A program made the translations under genes and the position numbers. Of a DNA stretch of 38,453 nucleotides, positions 8,244-17,000 are shown piece by piece. Under the pieces are notes generated by a model. That model saw only the letters and a program-made list of their open reading frames with translations, had not been told where the DNA came from and searched no databases. The DNA comes from Candidatus Abyssobacteria bacterium SURF_5. Its GTDB lineage: Bacteria; Abyssobacteria; SURF-5. Every line of letters starts with the position of its first letter. Position 1 is the stretch's first letter. The DNA is taken from positions 1-38,453 of the forward strand of contig QZKU01000085.1 in NCBI GenBank assembly GCA_003598085.1. Direction: 5' to 3'.

Positions 8244-8579
8244 ATGAAGAAGAGTCAGCAGCCGGATGTCCTTATTTATGAGAAATTAAATCTGGTTCCC
8301 TCCTATGTCGATGTTGAAGTCGTCCTCGAAGATCTCGCATATATGGACGAGCATATCAAGACAACGATCCCGGCCGAAGAACGTTTACGCATCCTTGCCA
8401 GCGGACTATATCGGCGACGTTTCTTCGACTCGGGCGATGACTGTATGGAAATGGCGAGAACTTTCCTTCGCCTCAAGGCGCTGTACCGAATTGATTCGAT
8501 TCGGAAGATGTACAGTTTCATCAACAACTACAAATTGTACGTCCTGGAAAAGCAGACTTTCGGAGAACAGCACCTGTAG
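8244..8579 (+). CDS. Hypothetical protein, 111 residues
   Basis: Not recognised. A small, charged, probably helical cytoplasmic protein (MKKSQQPDVLIYEKLN...). It has no membrane segment, and its C-terminal half is rich in Arg, Lys, Tyr and Phe (RRRFFDSGDD, KMYSFINNYKLYVLEK). ATG 8244 has an excellent site, GGGAGG spaced 6-7 nt, and the promoter at 8187-8215 would exclude the upstream extension to 8109. It is a monocistronic unit convergent with the MFS gene, whose stop lies 2 bp beyond its own. Real gene, unknown role. Confidence 0.75.
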   Translation: MKKSQQPDVLIYEKLNLVPSYVDVEVVLEDLAYMDEHIKTTIPAEERLRILASGLYRRRFFDSGDDCMEMARTFLRLKALYRIDSIRKMYSFINNYKLYVLEKQTFGEQHL

Positions 8580-8581
8580 CT

Positions 8582-9853
8582 TTATTCTGCGGCTTTGGCA
8601 GGTTGTATCCGTTCGATCCCGCTCAACGGCTGTCGTGCGCGCGTTATCGATAGCGCGAGGAAGGCGGCCCCTACCATCAAAAGCGTGAAGAAATAGAAGA
8701 CCGGCCGGTACGTCTCGAACACGTCAAAGAAATATCCGGCGCCGACCGGACCCGCGGCCCCTCCGAGATTCGCCATGATATTGAGGACCCCAAAGATGGC
8801 GCCGAAGTTCTTCATTCCCAAGCCTTCCGCGGTCAACATCGGATTGATCACCAGTGGAGCGCCGCATGCGAACCCGTACAGCACGGCAAACGCGATCACG
8901 ACAGCATAAAATTGAGCGAACGCCAGCAATACAATAGAGATTGAAAGCAGGAAACATGCAATGGCCATTGCGTATTTTGCGCCCCACCGATCGGCGATCG
9001 GGCCAAAGGCAAGTTTCCCCAGGATCATCACGCCCATCACGATGCTCCACGAAAGAGCGGCACTCGATGGCGAATATCCTTGATCCGTCAAATAGGCGAC
9101 GCTGTGATTTCCCAACCCGCCGGTAACGAGGCCGATAAGGAGCATGATCGCGGCGATCTGCCAGAATATCTTTAGGGAAAAAGCCTCTTTGACTCCGACG
9201 CCCCAATTCTCGTCGTTACCCGTTGGGTCGGCTGAAGGATCGCGGTACGGCTCAAGCCCCACTTCCGACGGCCGCGTTCGTATCAGGAAGAGCACGACGG
9301 GAATCACAATCAACAAGATGGTTGCGCCGCTCCACACGAATGCAGTCCGCCAGCCGTAGTTGAGGATTATCCAGTTCGCAACCCAGGACATCAGCATGCC
9401 GCCCACGCTCGTGCCGACAAAGGCAAAGCCCATTGCCGTTCCGCGGCGCGAGACGAACCAATTGGAGATGATAAAGGAACAGGGAATAATCGTGGCGCAC
9501 ATCAGTCCGCCCCCGATCAGGGCGAAGATGATATAGAGTTGCCACAGGTGTTGAATGCGGCTGCCGGCCAAGAGCCCGACGCCGATGACTGCGGCGCCGA
9601 AAGCCATGATCGGCCTTGCGCCGAACCGGTCAATCATCTTTCCTGCGACCGGCGCCGAGAGCGTGGTGCCAATTGCCCCCATCAGTAACGCGAGCGCCAA
9701 ATCGCCGCGGCTCCACTTCATGCTCTCGGCGATCGGTTTGAAGAAGATCGGGAACGTGTTGAGCACCATCCCCCAGAGCAGGAATAGAACGATGAAACAC
9801 GCGCCGACGATATAGTATCCGTAATAGATTTTGGAAGCGGGAGCCGCTTTCAT
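8582..9853 (-). CDS. MFS transporter, oxalate/formate antiporter or monocarboxylate-like
   Basis: A 423-residue inner-membrane protein with about 12 hydrophobic segments. It opens YYGYYIVGACFIVLF and has the loop 2-3 motif (GKMIDRFGARPIM) and its second-half counterpart (GPIADRWGAKYAM), typical of major facilitator proteins of the OFA/MCT branch that carry small carboxylates. ATG 9853, preceded by GGGAAAGGGA, is favoured over the frame from 9937, which would overlap the acylase gene. It begins 19 bp after the acylase stop, so the two are probably one transcript, and the acylase product may be the transported compound. The substrate is not readable from sequence. Confidence 0.88.
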   Translation of the reverse strand: MKAAPASKIYYGYYIVGACFIVLFLLWGMVLNTFPIFFKPIAESMKWSRGDLALALLMGAIGTTLSAPVAGKMIDRFGARPIMAFGAAVIGVGLLAGSRIQHLWQLYIIFALIGGGLMCATIIPCSFIISNWFVSRRGTAMGFAFVGTSVGGMLMSWVANWIILNYGWRTAFVWSGATILLIVIPVVLFLIRTRPSEVGLEPYRDPSADPTGNDENWGVGVKEAFSLKIFWQIAAIMLLIGLVTGGLGNHSVAYLTDQGYSPSSAALSWSIVMGVMILGKLAFGPIADRWGAKYAMAIACFLLSISIVLLAFAQFYAVVIAFAVLYGFACGAPLVINPMLTAEGLGMKNFGAIFGVLNIMANLGGAAGPVGAGYFFDVFETYRPVFYFFTLLMVGAAFLALSITRARQPLSGIERIQPAKAAE

Positions 9854-9872
9854 TGATTCGTCCCTTTCCCTG

Positions 9873-12011
9873 TCATTTTGTTGTTTCTTCTCCGGGCCGG
9901 TACTCGCGCTCGAGGTGCTTGCGGATTTCGGCCTCATCCATCCAGACCGGCTTCATTTCGCAGCGGGCGAAAAGAGGCGCCTGATCGGCGTAATGCGGCG
10001 AGTCTTTGTCGAGAGTCGCGCTGCCATACTGGTGGATGCTTCGGGAACTGATTTTTCCGTCGGCGTCCCACGTAACCAGCAGCACCAGCGAATCTCCGGC
10101 TACCGCAGTCATGCAGCCATCCTGGAAACTTCCGCCATTGACGGCATGAAGGACGTCCGGCCCGCCGCTCAGGCCGATGTCCAGCTCGCCCCGGCGCATG
10201 CGGTTGACGGTGCTCCACGGCACGTCGATCCGCCCGTATGTCCGCTTCAGCTCATGTGCAGCCTTGACGAACGTCTGCATCAGGTCGGGCGGCTCCTTGC
10301 CGTCATGCTTTGCCCGAAGGACCGGATACACCGACAGCACGCCGATCGCGGCGCCGGTGTTTTCCGCGTCGGTTTGCAGGTCCCATGCCCGCAACACCTG
10401 GAGCGCCTCATTGATTACAGGGTCATCGGACGGCGCCGACTCGAGTATTTGGCGGAGGCATTTGGCAAGCTCAGATTTTTCCGAGTACTGCAGGTCGAAC
10501 TTGTACGCGTAGAATTCCTGCTCGGTGATCGAGTCGTCGCTCCCGAAGAGCTCGAGTGCGCGAAGGGCGCGGTTGGTCATGTGGGTTTCGAGGCCGAAGA
10601 CAGGCGAATAATCCCTGAGGCGCGGGTTCTCCGGACCGATGGTTGTTTGAAAGGGGGTGCTGTTGCAGTTCTGGAAGAAGCCGGAGGACGGGTTCAGCAT
10701 CTGGGGAAGCCGGTCAAAGGGCAAATACTCAGTCCACAGCGTTTCGGAAGTGTTGCCGGGCATATACTGTTTCCAATCATACCCTTCGACGCGCAGAGGG
10801 AGAAGCGCATTATAGAGGTAGTATATATTTCCCTCACGGTCGGCATATCCGAAATTGAACATGGGAATCGACATCATGCGCATGGCGTCGAGCCACTCCG
10901 AGAAAGTGCGCGCCTTGTTCATGCGGTACCACTGCTCCACCTGACGGATGTCGTCGATGCCGGCATACCGGATGGCATAGGTCCCATGCGGGCGCCGAAC
11001 GACCGGCCCGTACTCCGACCACAAAAACTCCTGCTTGACGTTTATCAAGAAAGGCCCAATTTTCACCCGAATCGGTTCAATTCGCTTTTCGAGGTCCTTC
11101 CATTCCCCGTCCATCAAATACTGATATGGATTTTTTGGATTGATGTCGAGCACATAAATGTCGGCAAGGTCAGGCCAATTCACCGTCGATGCCCAACCCA
11201 GGTGGTGGTTGTGCCCGAGCAGAATGATAGGGCTGCCGGGGAAAATGCCGCCGGCCACGTCCCATCCTTCATTACTGTGAACGTGGGCTTCATACCAGGT
11301 CACCGGCCCTTCCCACGGCTGATGCGAATTTATCGCCAGATGTGTTTTGCCGTCGGTTGAGCGGGCGGGGCCGACTGCGAACGTGTTCGAGCCGAATTCG
11401 CAAGCGGGCAAGAAGGAAAATGGGCGCGCATGTGAGGCGATTTTGGCGGATATAGCGTGCTTTCGCTCAGTCCCATACAACTCGGCGAGGTCGCGATCGA
11501 GCCCGAAGAACAGCGGAACCTTATAGGCGAAGCCAGCCACGATATCCTTTCCCGACACCGGAAACATATCCGCCTTCACGACAGACGGGTGAAGGCTGAC
11601 ATAGTAATTGACGCCCTCCGCGTACGCTTCACAAAGAGCACGAGTCTCCGGGCTCAGATCGGTCTCGTACTTCTCGTTGACAGAATCCCAAATGCGCAAC
11701 AGGCGCACCAGATAATCATTCGGGGCGGTTCTGCGCCCGTAGACCGACGCCAGTTCCCCGCGCGTCGCCAACAGTACGTCCTGCATGGTTTCAAAGTCGT
11801 CTTCCGCATGCGCATAGGCGAGGCCGAAGGCGACATCGGCATCTGTCGCCCCAAAGACGTGAGGCACGCCCCACGTGTCTCGCAGAATCTTCACGTCATA
11901 CTTGTTTGGATCGACCGCAAGCTGTTTCGTTTTGCCCCCGCCCGTTGTCGAGCAGCCAAGGAGAAATAACAGGAAAAACCCATAGAATGCCCGAATCGCT
12001 GATCTTCGCAT
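9873..12011 (-). CDS. Penicillin-acylase-family Ntn-hydrolase lipoprotein
   Basis: A 712-residue amidase precursor. The signal ends in FLLGC (Cys20), so it is probably lipid-anchored in the periplasm. The alpha-chain region has YDVKILRDTWGVPHVFG and FGLAYAHAEDDF. The expected self-cleavage site is EFGSNTFAVG, with Ser208 as the nucleophile that becomes the N-terminus of the beta chain. Downstream are SHQPWEGPVTWYEAH, PGSPIILLGHNHHLGW and a late Asn-containing GGSFQDGC region. The family includes penicillin G acylase, cephalosporin acylases and acyl-homoserine-lactone acylases such as PvdQ. The natural substrate here is unknown; an N-acyl amide or signal molecule is plausible. ATG 12011 has GGAG at good spacing, and a TATAAT lies upstream. 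Confidence 0.9.
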   Translation of the reverse strand: MRRSAIRAFYGFFLLFLLGCSTTGGGKTKQLAVDPNKYDVKILRDTWGVPHVFGATDADVAFGLAYAHAEDDFETMQDVLLATRGELASVYGRRTAPNDYLVRLLRIWDSVNEKYETDLSPETRALCEAYAEGVNYYVSLHPSVVKADMFPVSGKDIVAGFAYKVPLFFGLDRDLAELYGTERKHAISAKIASHARPFSFLPACEFGSNTFAVGPARSTDGKTHLAINSHQPWEGPVTWYEAHVHSNEGWDVAGGIFPGSPIILLGHNHHLGWASTVNWPDLADIYVLDINPKNPYQYLMDGEWKDLEKRIEPIRVKIGPFLINVKQEFLWSEYGPVVRRPHGTYAIRYAGIDDIRQVEQWYRMNKARTFSEWLDAMRMMSIPMFNFGYADREGNIYYLYNALLPLRVEGYDWKQYMPGNTSETLWTEYLPFDRLPQMLNPSSGFFQNCNSTPFQTTIGPENPRLRDYSPVFGLETHMTNRALRALELFGSDDSITEQEFYAYKFDLQYSEKSELAKCLRQILESAPSDDPVINEALQVLRAWDLQTDAENTGAAIGVLSVYPVLRAKHDGKEPPDLMQTFVKAAHELKRTYGRIDVPWSTVNRMRRGELDIGLSGGPDVLHAVNGGSFQDGCMTAVAGDSLVLLVTWDADGKISSRSIHQYGSATLDKDSPHYADQAPLFARCEMKPVWMDEAEIRKHLEREYRPGEETTK

Positions 12012-12058
12012 ACGTCTCTCCTCCGAATGAATGAAAACATAGCTGAAGCGCTTGAGAG

Positions 12059-12088
12059 ATTATATTATGTCAGCCGTATTTACGCCAG
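12059..12088 (-). promoter_or_regulatory. Probable promoter of the acylase-MFS unit
   Basis: On the minus strand a perfect TATAAT (plus-strand 12059-12064) lies about 48 bp upstream of the acylase ATG. The -35 region (TGGCGT at 17-bp spacing) is weak. It suggests that the acylase-MFS pair can be transcribed apart from the dehydratase gene upstream. Confidence 0.4.
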
Positions 12089-12102
12089 TGGCTAATGAAG
12101 AT

Positions 12103-13779
12103 TTATTCGAGTATCGCTCCTCGCGCGGCGGAAGAGGCTGCCGCCGAATAGCGCCGCAGGTAGCCTTTCTTGATTCGAGCGGGCGGAGGCACCCATACTT
12201 CAAGCCGGGCCCGCAGTTCTGATTCGCTCAGTTCGACGTGAAGCATCCGCTTCTCGATATCGACCTGAATAATATCGCCGTCCCGCACTGCTGCGAGCGG
12301 TCCTCCCTCGGCCGCCTCGGGAGAGAGGTAGCCGATACAGGCGCCGCCGGTATATCCTGAGAACCTGCCGTCGGTGATCAAGTACACTTTGCCGAGGAAC
12401 CCCGCGAATTTCAGCAGCGACCGAAACATCTGCATTTCGCGCATGCCGGGGCCGCCTTTGGGGCCTTCGTACCTGATGATCACAGCGTCGCCCGCCCGGA
12501 TTTTCTGTTCCATGAGAGCCTGAGTCGCATCCTCTTCGCTATCGAATACCCGCGCCGGTCCGCTGAAGCGCCACTGCGATCGATCCACGGCCACCTGCTT
12601 GACAACTGCGCCGCCGGGCGCAAGATTCCCTTTCAGGAGGGCGATGCCGCCGTACGGACGCACGGGCGCATCAAGCGGGCGGATCACCTCTTCATCAAAT
12701 ATCTCGGCAGAAGCAAGATTATCCTTCACACTTTTGCCGGTAACCGTCACGACATCCGTTTCGAGCAAGCCCTGCAGCCGCTTCATCACTCCGGGAATTC
12801 CTCCGGCGCGCTCGAGGTCAGACAGGCAGTGGGGCCCGGACGGCTCGATATTGCACAGGTGCGGCGTTTCGCGCGACATGCGGTCAAACATCTCAAGCTC
12901 GATTTTGATCCCAAGCTCGTGGGCGATTGCGGGAATATGCAGCACCGTATTCAGTGAGCCTCCGATCGCCATGTTCACCTTCAAGGCGTTGTGGAAAGCG
13001 GCTTCGGCCATTATCGTCGAAGGAGTAAGTCCGGCCTCAAGCAGTCGCATCACCTGCACGCCCGCCTCGACCGCAAGGCGCTCCTTTTTGGCCGTGGTCG
13101 CATGGGCGGTCCCATCGCCCGGCAGCGACATGCCGAAGGCCTCGGTCAGACACGCCATCGTGTTTGCCGTGCCCATGCCGTAGCAGGCGCCAGCGCACGG
13201 GTAGATGCAGGCCGTTAACTCTTCGAGCTGCTCATCCGTCAGCTCGCCTCGCGTGTACCGCTCGCCGATTGCATCCATCGCGGCCTCTCCCCAGCGCAGG
13301 CGGAAGCGCGGCCAGTAGCCCGGAAACATGGGCCCGCCGGCAACCAGGATCGCAGGGATATCGAGCCGCGCCGCCGCCATGAGCAGCGCGGGTATGATTT
13401 TGTCGCACGAGCCGATGAGGACCATCGCGTCGTACAGGTGAGCCTGCACCGTCAACTCGATTGAGTCCGCAATGACCTCGCGGCTTGGCAGCACGTACCG
13501 CATGCCTCCGTGGCCGACCGTGAGGCCGTCGCAGATACTGATCGTGTTGAATTCCGCAGGCATTCCCCCGGCCATCAGCACGCCTTCCTTCACTTTCGCA
13601 GAAAGACGGTTCAGATGCGCATGGCCGGCATGAAGCTCGTTCCAGGTATTGACAACGGCCACGAGCGGGCGCTCGATTTGCTGTTTTGTCATTCCGAGCG
13701 AGTACAGAAGCGCCCTGTGTCCTCGAGCGGATGGGTCGGACCCGGCGAATATCTGACTGCGATTTTTCTGTTGACTCAT
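12103..13779 (-). CDS. IlvD/Edd-family dehydratase
   Basis: A 558-residue Fe-S dehydratase of the dihydroxy-acid / phosphogluconate dehydratase superfamily. Motifs in order: NTWNELHAGHAHL, NTISICDGLTVGHGGM (Cys83), GSCDKIIPA (Cys125), ACIYPCAGACYGMGTANTM (Cys195/Cys199), then PYGGIALLKGNLAPGGAVVK and GPKGGPGMREM, ending with the substrate- and Mg-binding ITDGRFSGYTGGACIGYLSPEA. It lacks the PCN cysteine of [2Fe-2S]-type IlvD at the first motif and has AGHAHL, like enzymes with a [4Fe-4S] cluster. No other branched-chain or Entner-Doudoroff genes are in the window, so the substrate may be dihydroxyisovalerate or a sugar acid. It has a strong AGGAAGG ribosome site and sits 91 bp upstream of the acylase gene. 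Confidence 0.9.
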   Translation of the reverse strand: MSQQKNRSQIFAGSDPSARGHRALLYSLGMTKQQIERPLVAVVNTWNELHAGHAHLNRLSAKVKEGVLMAGGMPAEFNTISICDGLTVGHGGMRYVLPSREVIADSIELTVQAHLYDAMVLIGSCDKIIPALLMAAARLDIPAILVAGGPMFPGYWPRFRLRWGEAAMDAIGERYTRGELTDEQLEELTACIYPCAGACYGMGTANTMACLTEAFGMSLPGDGTAHATTAKKERLAVEAGVQVMRLLEAGLTPSTIMAEAAFHNALKVNMAIGGSLNTVLHIPAIAHELGIKIELEMFDRMSRETPHLCNIEPSGPHCLSDLERAGGIPGVMKRLQGLLETDVVTVTGKSVKDNLASAEIFDEEVIRPLDAPVRPYGGIALLKGNLAPGGAVVKQVAVDRSQWRFSGPARVFDSEEDATQALMEQKIRAGDAVIIRYEGPKGGPGMREMQMFRSLLKFAGFLGKVYLITDGRFSGYTGGACIGYLSPEAAEGGPLAAVRDGDIIQVDIEKRMLHVELSESELRARLEVWVPPPARIKKGYLRRYSAAASSAARGAILE

Positions 13780-13892
13780 GATGCCTTCCTCACTTTGATG
13801 ATTCTGTTCATAGTTTGCCAGCGATGATTAACTGCAGCCCGGGATTTGCAAAAATAAAGAGTAATCACGTTGTCATTGAAGTCTTGCGGCCG

Positions 13893-15104
13893 TCATGGGT
13901 TTTCCGGCCTCGCTTTGTCAAAAGCCAAAATGTGAGCGCGCGAGCGTTTCGCCCGCATACCGAACAGAAACCTCACCACATTGATTCTTCTAACGAGCAG
14001 GTCGCATGCGAGCAACGTGACGACGAGCGAGAGCATCGTAATGATGAAATACCCGGACATCATGCCTGTTTGCCACCTGACGACGTAGTAGCCGACCATC
14101 ACGATGACGGTTTGATGCAGGATATAGACAGGCAGAGCGGCCTCATTGGCATATGTGAGAATTCGGTTGGTAAATCCCAGGTATCGGCGACCAAAACTGA
14201 GAACGGCGACGACCCAAAGCCACGCGTCCAAACCGCGAAGGGCCATCAGACTCATGTAGTCCGGATTATAGCCGCGCGACGGCAGATGGCCCAGCGCAAG
14301 CCTGAGCGGGTATATGCTGAAAATCGCGGCGGCAAGCAACAGCGCAAGCTTTCCGTCTCGCTCGACCGCCTGCCAGAAGCGCTCATCCGAACATAACAGA
14401 TATCCATAAATGAAGAACAGGATGAAGAACAGAAAATTGGACCAGTCGTTGTACAGGTTCTGCATCCCGGGCCAATTGGCTCTCAACAGAGCTTCTCCGG
14501 CCATGAGAGGGAGGCCAAACAGGAATATGCCGCCCCGCTTTTCCGCCACAGATGCCAGTTTTTCTACGAGCCCTCGCCCGTACGTTTTCTCAATGCTCCG
14601 GAAAAGGGGAAGCGCAACGAGAGAAAACGTGAACAGGTATGCGAGAAACCACAGATGCCCCCATTCCCAATTCCCGCTCGGGGCGATCCCGTTAAAGAAT
14701 GTTGGAAAAAACTGGAGGTAAGAATCCTCGAAAACGTCCAGCGGCGGATGATTGTAAGTCTGCCCGCTCAGGCGCATGTAGTATACTTGCGGCGGAACAA
14801 TAAAGCACGCCCCGAAGAGCAGTGGAATGAACAAGCGCTTGAAGCGCTCGCTCGCATATCCGCGCCCGCCCCGCGAGCGCAAGGCAAACCATGTTCCCAC
14901 GCCGGAGAGAAAGAAGAAGAGCGGCATGTGCCAGAGATAGATGAAGTTGATAAAGACAGTGAAGCCCTCGGAGACCGCCGTGTTCTTCACATAAAAATCG
15001 TCGGTATCAAAAATCCTCGCGGTGTGAAAGAAGAACAACAGCAGCACGGCCAGGATCCGCAGCCAGTCGATATCATGTCGTCTTTGCGAATTGTGAGCGT
15101 CCAT
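13893..15104 (-). CDS. Acyltransferase-3 family integral membrane protein
   Basis: A 403-residue inner-membrane protein with about ten hydrophobic segments. It opens RRHDIDWLRILAVLLLFFFHTARIF, the usual first helix of the OafA/MdoC/NodX acyltransferase-3 family, with the helix-1 histidine present. Later segments include LWHMPLFFFLSGVGTWFAL and PVYILHQTVIVM, also family-typical. Such enzymes move acetyl, succinyl or other acyl groups across the membrane onto polysaccharides, glucans, lipids or antibiotics. It starts 27 bp after the TetR gene on the same strand and is the only other gene of that unit, so it is the likely target of the repressor. The acceptor is unknown. Confidence 0.85.
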   Translation of the reverse strand: MDAHNSQRRHDIDWLRILAVLLLFFFHTARIFDTDDFYVKNTAVSEGFTVFINFIYLWHMPLFFFLSGVGTWFALRSRGGRGYASERFKRLFIPLLFGACFIVPPQVYYMRLSGQTYNHPPLDVFEDSYLQFFPTFFNGIAPSGNWEWGHLWFLAYLFTFSLVALPLFRSIEKTYGRGLVEKLASVAEKRGGIFLFGLPLMAGEALLRANWPGMQNLYNDWSNFLFFILFFIYGYLLCSDERFWQAVERDGKLALLLAAAIFSIYPLRLALGHLPSRGYNPDYMSLMALRGLDAWLWVVAVLSFGRRYLGFTNRILTYANEAALPVYILHQTVIVMVGYYVVRWQTGMMSGYFIITMLSLVVTLLACDLLVRRINVVRFLFGMRAKRSRAHILAFDKARPENP

Positions 15105-15131
15105 AAATCCCCCCCAAGATTTACAAAAAAT

Positions 15132-15833
15132 TCAAGAGCCGACGCTTATCAGCCCTGAGGTAACAATTGAAACCAGGTCCGGCAGCGCCTCCTCCTTCGT
15201 GAAGATCTGATGCGGAGGAGCGGGCTGTTTAAAACCGAACCACGCCAGCGATTCAAGCAGAAACCGCGCCGTCGCCCGCACCGAATGCAGCGGTTTAAAC
15301 ACGCCCTGCCGCATCCTTATTCGAAGATATTCCTCGATCTGGCGCAACACCTGTCCGCGCGCATACTTGTCGTACACCTCCGCAAGCTCGGGAAATTCAA
15401 AAAAAGATTTCTCCAGGATGATGATTTGAACCCGATTCCTCTCGTTGATTTCCCACATCTCCAGCAGGATTTCTGAAAGCTCTTGCTCGACGTTGCCTGA
15501 AGGCTTTCGCGCGAGATAATGAGCCAGTCTGTGCAGCTTCGTATCCTCCTTCAGCCTCTTCTTCAGCATGTGAAGGAACTCGGGCTCGCTCTTCGAGTGT
15601 GAGGCGCCAGGCGGCGGAAAAGTCTGGGTTCTGCCGTTTTCGAAATTCTCGAGAACGTACTGGAACAGATGGATTTTGCTCTTGAAATAATAATAAAGAG
15701 TCGCCTTCGAGACGCCCGCCTCATGAGCGATCTCGTCCATCTGCGTGAGCCGGTACCCTTTCCGGCTGAAAACGGAAACGGCGGCCGCAGCGATATCGGG
15801 GATTCGGTTTTCCGGCATGATTCGGGGCGACAT
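15132..15833 (-). CDS. TetR/AcrR-family transcriptional regulator
   Basis: A 233-residue repressor-type protein. Residues about 8-60 are a TetR DNA-binding domain: IPDIAAAAVSVFSRKGYRLTQMDEIAHEAG, then the recognition helix VSKATLYYYFKSKIHLF. The C-terminal part is helical, ligand-binding and without a recognised specificity. ATG 15833 has a GGAG site; an internal ATG at 15818 is possible. A palindrome at 15855-15877, just upstream of the start, is the likely autoregulatory operator. The downstream acyltransferase gene is probably in the same transcript. Confidence 0.93.
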   Translation of the reverse strand: MSPRIMPENRIPDIAAAAVSVFSRKGYRLTQMDEIAHEAGVSKATLYYYFKSKIHLFQYVLENFENGRTQTFPPPGASHSKSEPEFLHMLKKRLKEDTKLHRLAHYLARKPSGNVEQELSEILLEMWEINERNRVQIIILEKSFFEFPELAEVYDKYARGQVLRQIEEYLRIRMRQGVFKPLHSVRATARFLLESLAWFGFKQPAPPHQIFTKEEALPDLVSIVTSGLISVGS

Positions 15834-15854
15834 TTTTCTCTCCTCGACTTTAAA

Positions 15855-15877
15855 TAACTGACTCAGTTAGTTAGTTA
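15855..15877. promoter_or_regulatory. Putative TetR operator
   Basis: A perfect 15-bp palindrome, TAACTGA-c-TCAGTTA (15855-15869), sits 22 bp upstream of the tetR start. It lies inside a longer imperfect 23-bp palindrome ending TTAGTTAGTTA at 15877, with 9 of 11 arm positions matching. Size and position fit a TetR dimer or paired-dimer site. Assignment to this regulator is inference. Confidence 0.65.
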
Positions 15878-15954
15878 TTATATCCGCTGAATCGAAGGCT
15901 GTCAAGCGGGGGAAAAGAAAAAGGTGGGAGGCGGCGGATAATGAGATGAAAAAA

Positions 15955-15980
15955 AGGCGCCGCCTGCGGAGGCGGCGCCT
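15955..15980 (-). terminator. Intrinsic terminator of the coiled-coil lipoprotein gene
   Basis: An inverted repeat AGGCGCCGCC / GGCGGCGCCT with a short loop, followed on the minus strand by seven T residues. It starts 15 bp past the stop codon at 15996. Confidence 0.88.
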
Positions 15981-15995
15981 GTATTTTGTTATGTG

Positions 15996-16637
15996 CTACT
16001 TATCTTCCTCGGTGGCGTCGCCGGTCTGGGCCGGTGCCTGTTCCGCGGCCTCGCTGGGGCTTTCCGAAACGGCTGCGGCTGGCGGAGAATAAACCGCTTG
16101 CTGGCGTCTGATGGCGGCAAGGCGCTCTTCTTCTTCGCGCTCCAGCCGGCGCCTGCGCACGATAAAGAAAATGATTAGACCTGCGGCAAGGATGACGATA
16201 ATGACAAAAACTGTAGTGGCTCCGGCGGCCGTCGAAGTCGCCTCCGGCTGTTCGGCGTCTGTAGCGTAAAGCTGGTTAAGGACACCGGCGGATGTTTTAA
16301 TAGCCGAAATATTTTGATCGAGCACGCCGGTTTGATCTCTGAGGGTCTGGGCCTGTTCCTGGAGGGTAATAGCCCGCTTCTGCAGTTCGTCGGCCTGCGC
16401 AAATAGAAGTTCGGCCGCCTGTTGCAGGCTCTGAGCCTCGCGGGCAAGCGCCTCGGCCGAGCTTGCAAGGGCCGCGGGTTCGTTCTGCAGTTCAGTCGAT
16501 CCCTGGACGATCCGCTTCACCGCATTCTGGGTGGTCAGTTCCTTCTGTTCTCCAATTGATCCTTCCTGGGCGCACGCCGATATCCCTAAAAGGAATATCA
16601 GGATCGGCGCGATGAACAGCGCATGTCTCTTCAGCAT
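15996..16637 (-). CDS. Coiled-coil lipoprotein with second membrane anchor, unknown function
   Basis: A 213-residue protein. The N-terminal signal ends in GISAC, which fits a lipobox with Cys22. Residues about 38-128 are a long Ala/Gln/Leu/Glu-rich coiled coil with near-heptad repeats (LAREAQSLQQAAELL...). Residues about 143-163 are a strongly hydrophobic helix (VFVIIVILAAGLIIFFIV) followed at once by RRRRLEREEEERL, so its C-terminal side should face the cytoplasm. A Pro/Ala/Ser/Glu-rich tail ends the protein. If both predictions hold, a periplasmic coiled coil is tethered at both ends. No family was recognised. It is single, with its own terminator; ATG 16637 has AGGAAAT upstream. Confidence 0.75.
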   Translation of the reverse strand: MLKRHALFIAPILIFLLGISACAQEGSIGEQKELTTQNAVKRIVQGSTELQNEPAALASSAEALAREAQSLQQAAELLFAQADELQKRAITLQEQAQTLRDQTGVLDQNISAIKTSAGVLNQLYATDAEQPEATSTAAGATTVFVIIVILAAGLIIFFIVRRRRLEREEEERLAAIRRQQAVYSPPAAAVSESPSEAAEQAPAQTGDATEEDK

Positions 16638-17000
16638 TTTCTTATTTCCTCTCCTTCAAAATAACTTCATTTATTTATCCTGGCCAGGATAACAGAAAAC
16701 ATATAAAACGTGCGACATCGGGCACGTATAGTGGCAATTTTTGGTCACAGAAGCCGCTAAAAACTTTATCAAAATCCGCGAGAATTGTCAATGAATCGGT
16801 GCGTTTTTCACATCTTCCTTTGGCCATTTTGATTTCCCTCGCTCCCTCTGTTACAATTCATGCGCCCCACCGCCGAATGTGCGGAGAGCATGATTTCATC
16901 TGGCAATGTCACATCTCGGTACCGGGCGCGGTTACCGTCTTTGGGGCCGGTTACCGCTCGTGATGGTTCGTTCGTAACGACGAGAACAAGGAGACGCTCG
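16638..17000. other. Divergent intergenic region
   Basis: 363 bp between the coiled-coil lipoprotein gene and the crotonase gene. It holds the plus-strand promoter at 16829-16857 and the crotonase leader. An open frame from 16860 would extend the crotonase by 47 residues, but those residues show no family similarity and no ribosome site stands before them. Confidence 0.6.
16829..16857 (+). promoter_or_regulatory. Sigma-70-type promoter for the crotonase gene
   Basis: TTGATT (16829-16834), 17-bp spacer, TACAAT (16852-16857). Predicted start near 16864 leaves a leader of about 137 nt before ATG 17001 and argues against the longer frame from 16860. Confidence 0.6.

Noticed and set aside
9831-11360. 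A 509-codon open frame on the plus strand opposite the acylase gene
   Set aside because: It is fully antisense to a gene with clear family motifs; its translation is rich in His, Arg, Val and Leu with no recognisable domain and no ribosome site. It is a GC-frame shadow.
12103-13779. Naming the dehydratase ilvD
   Set aside because: No branched-chain amino acid genes adjoin it, and its N-terminal motif differs from [2Fe-2S] IlvD; the substrate cannot be fixed within the superfamily.
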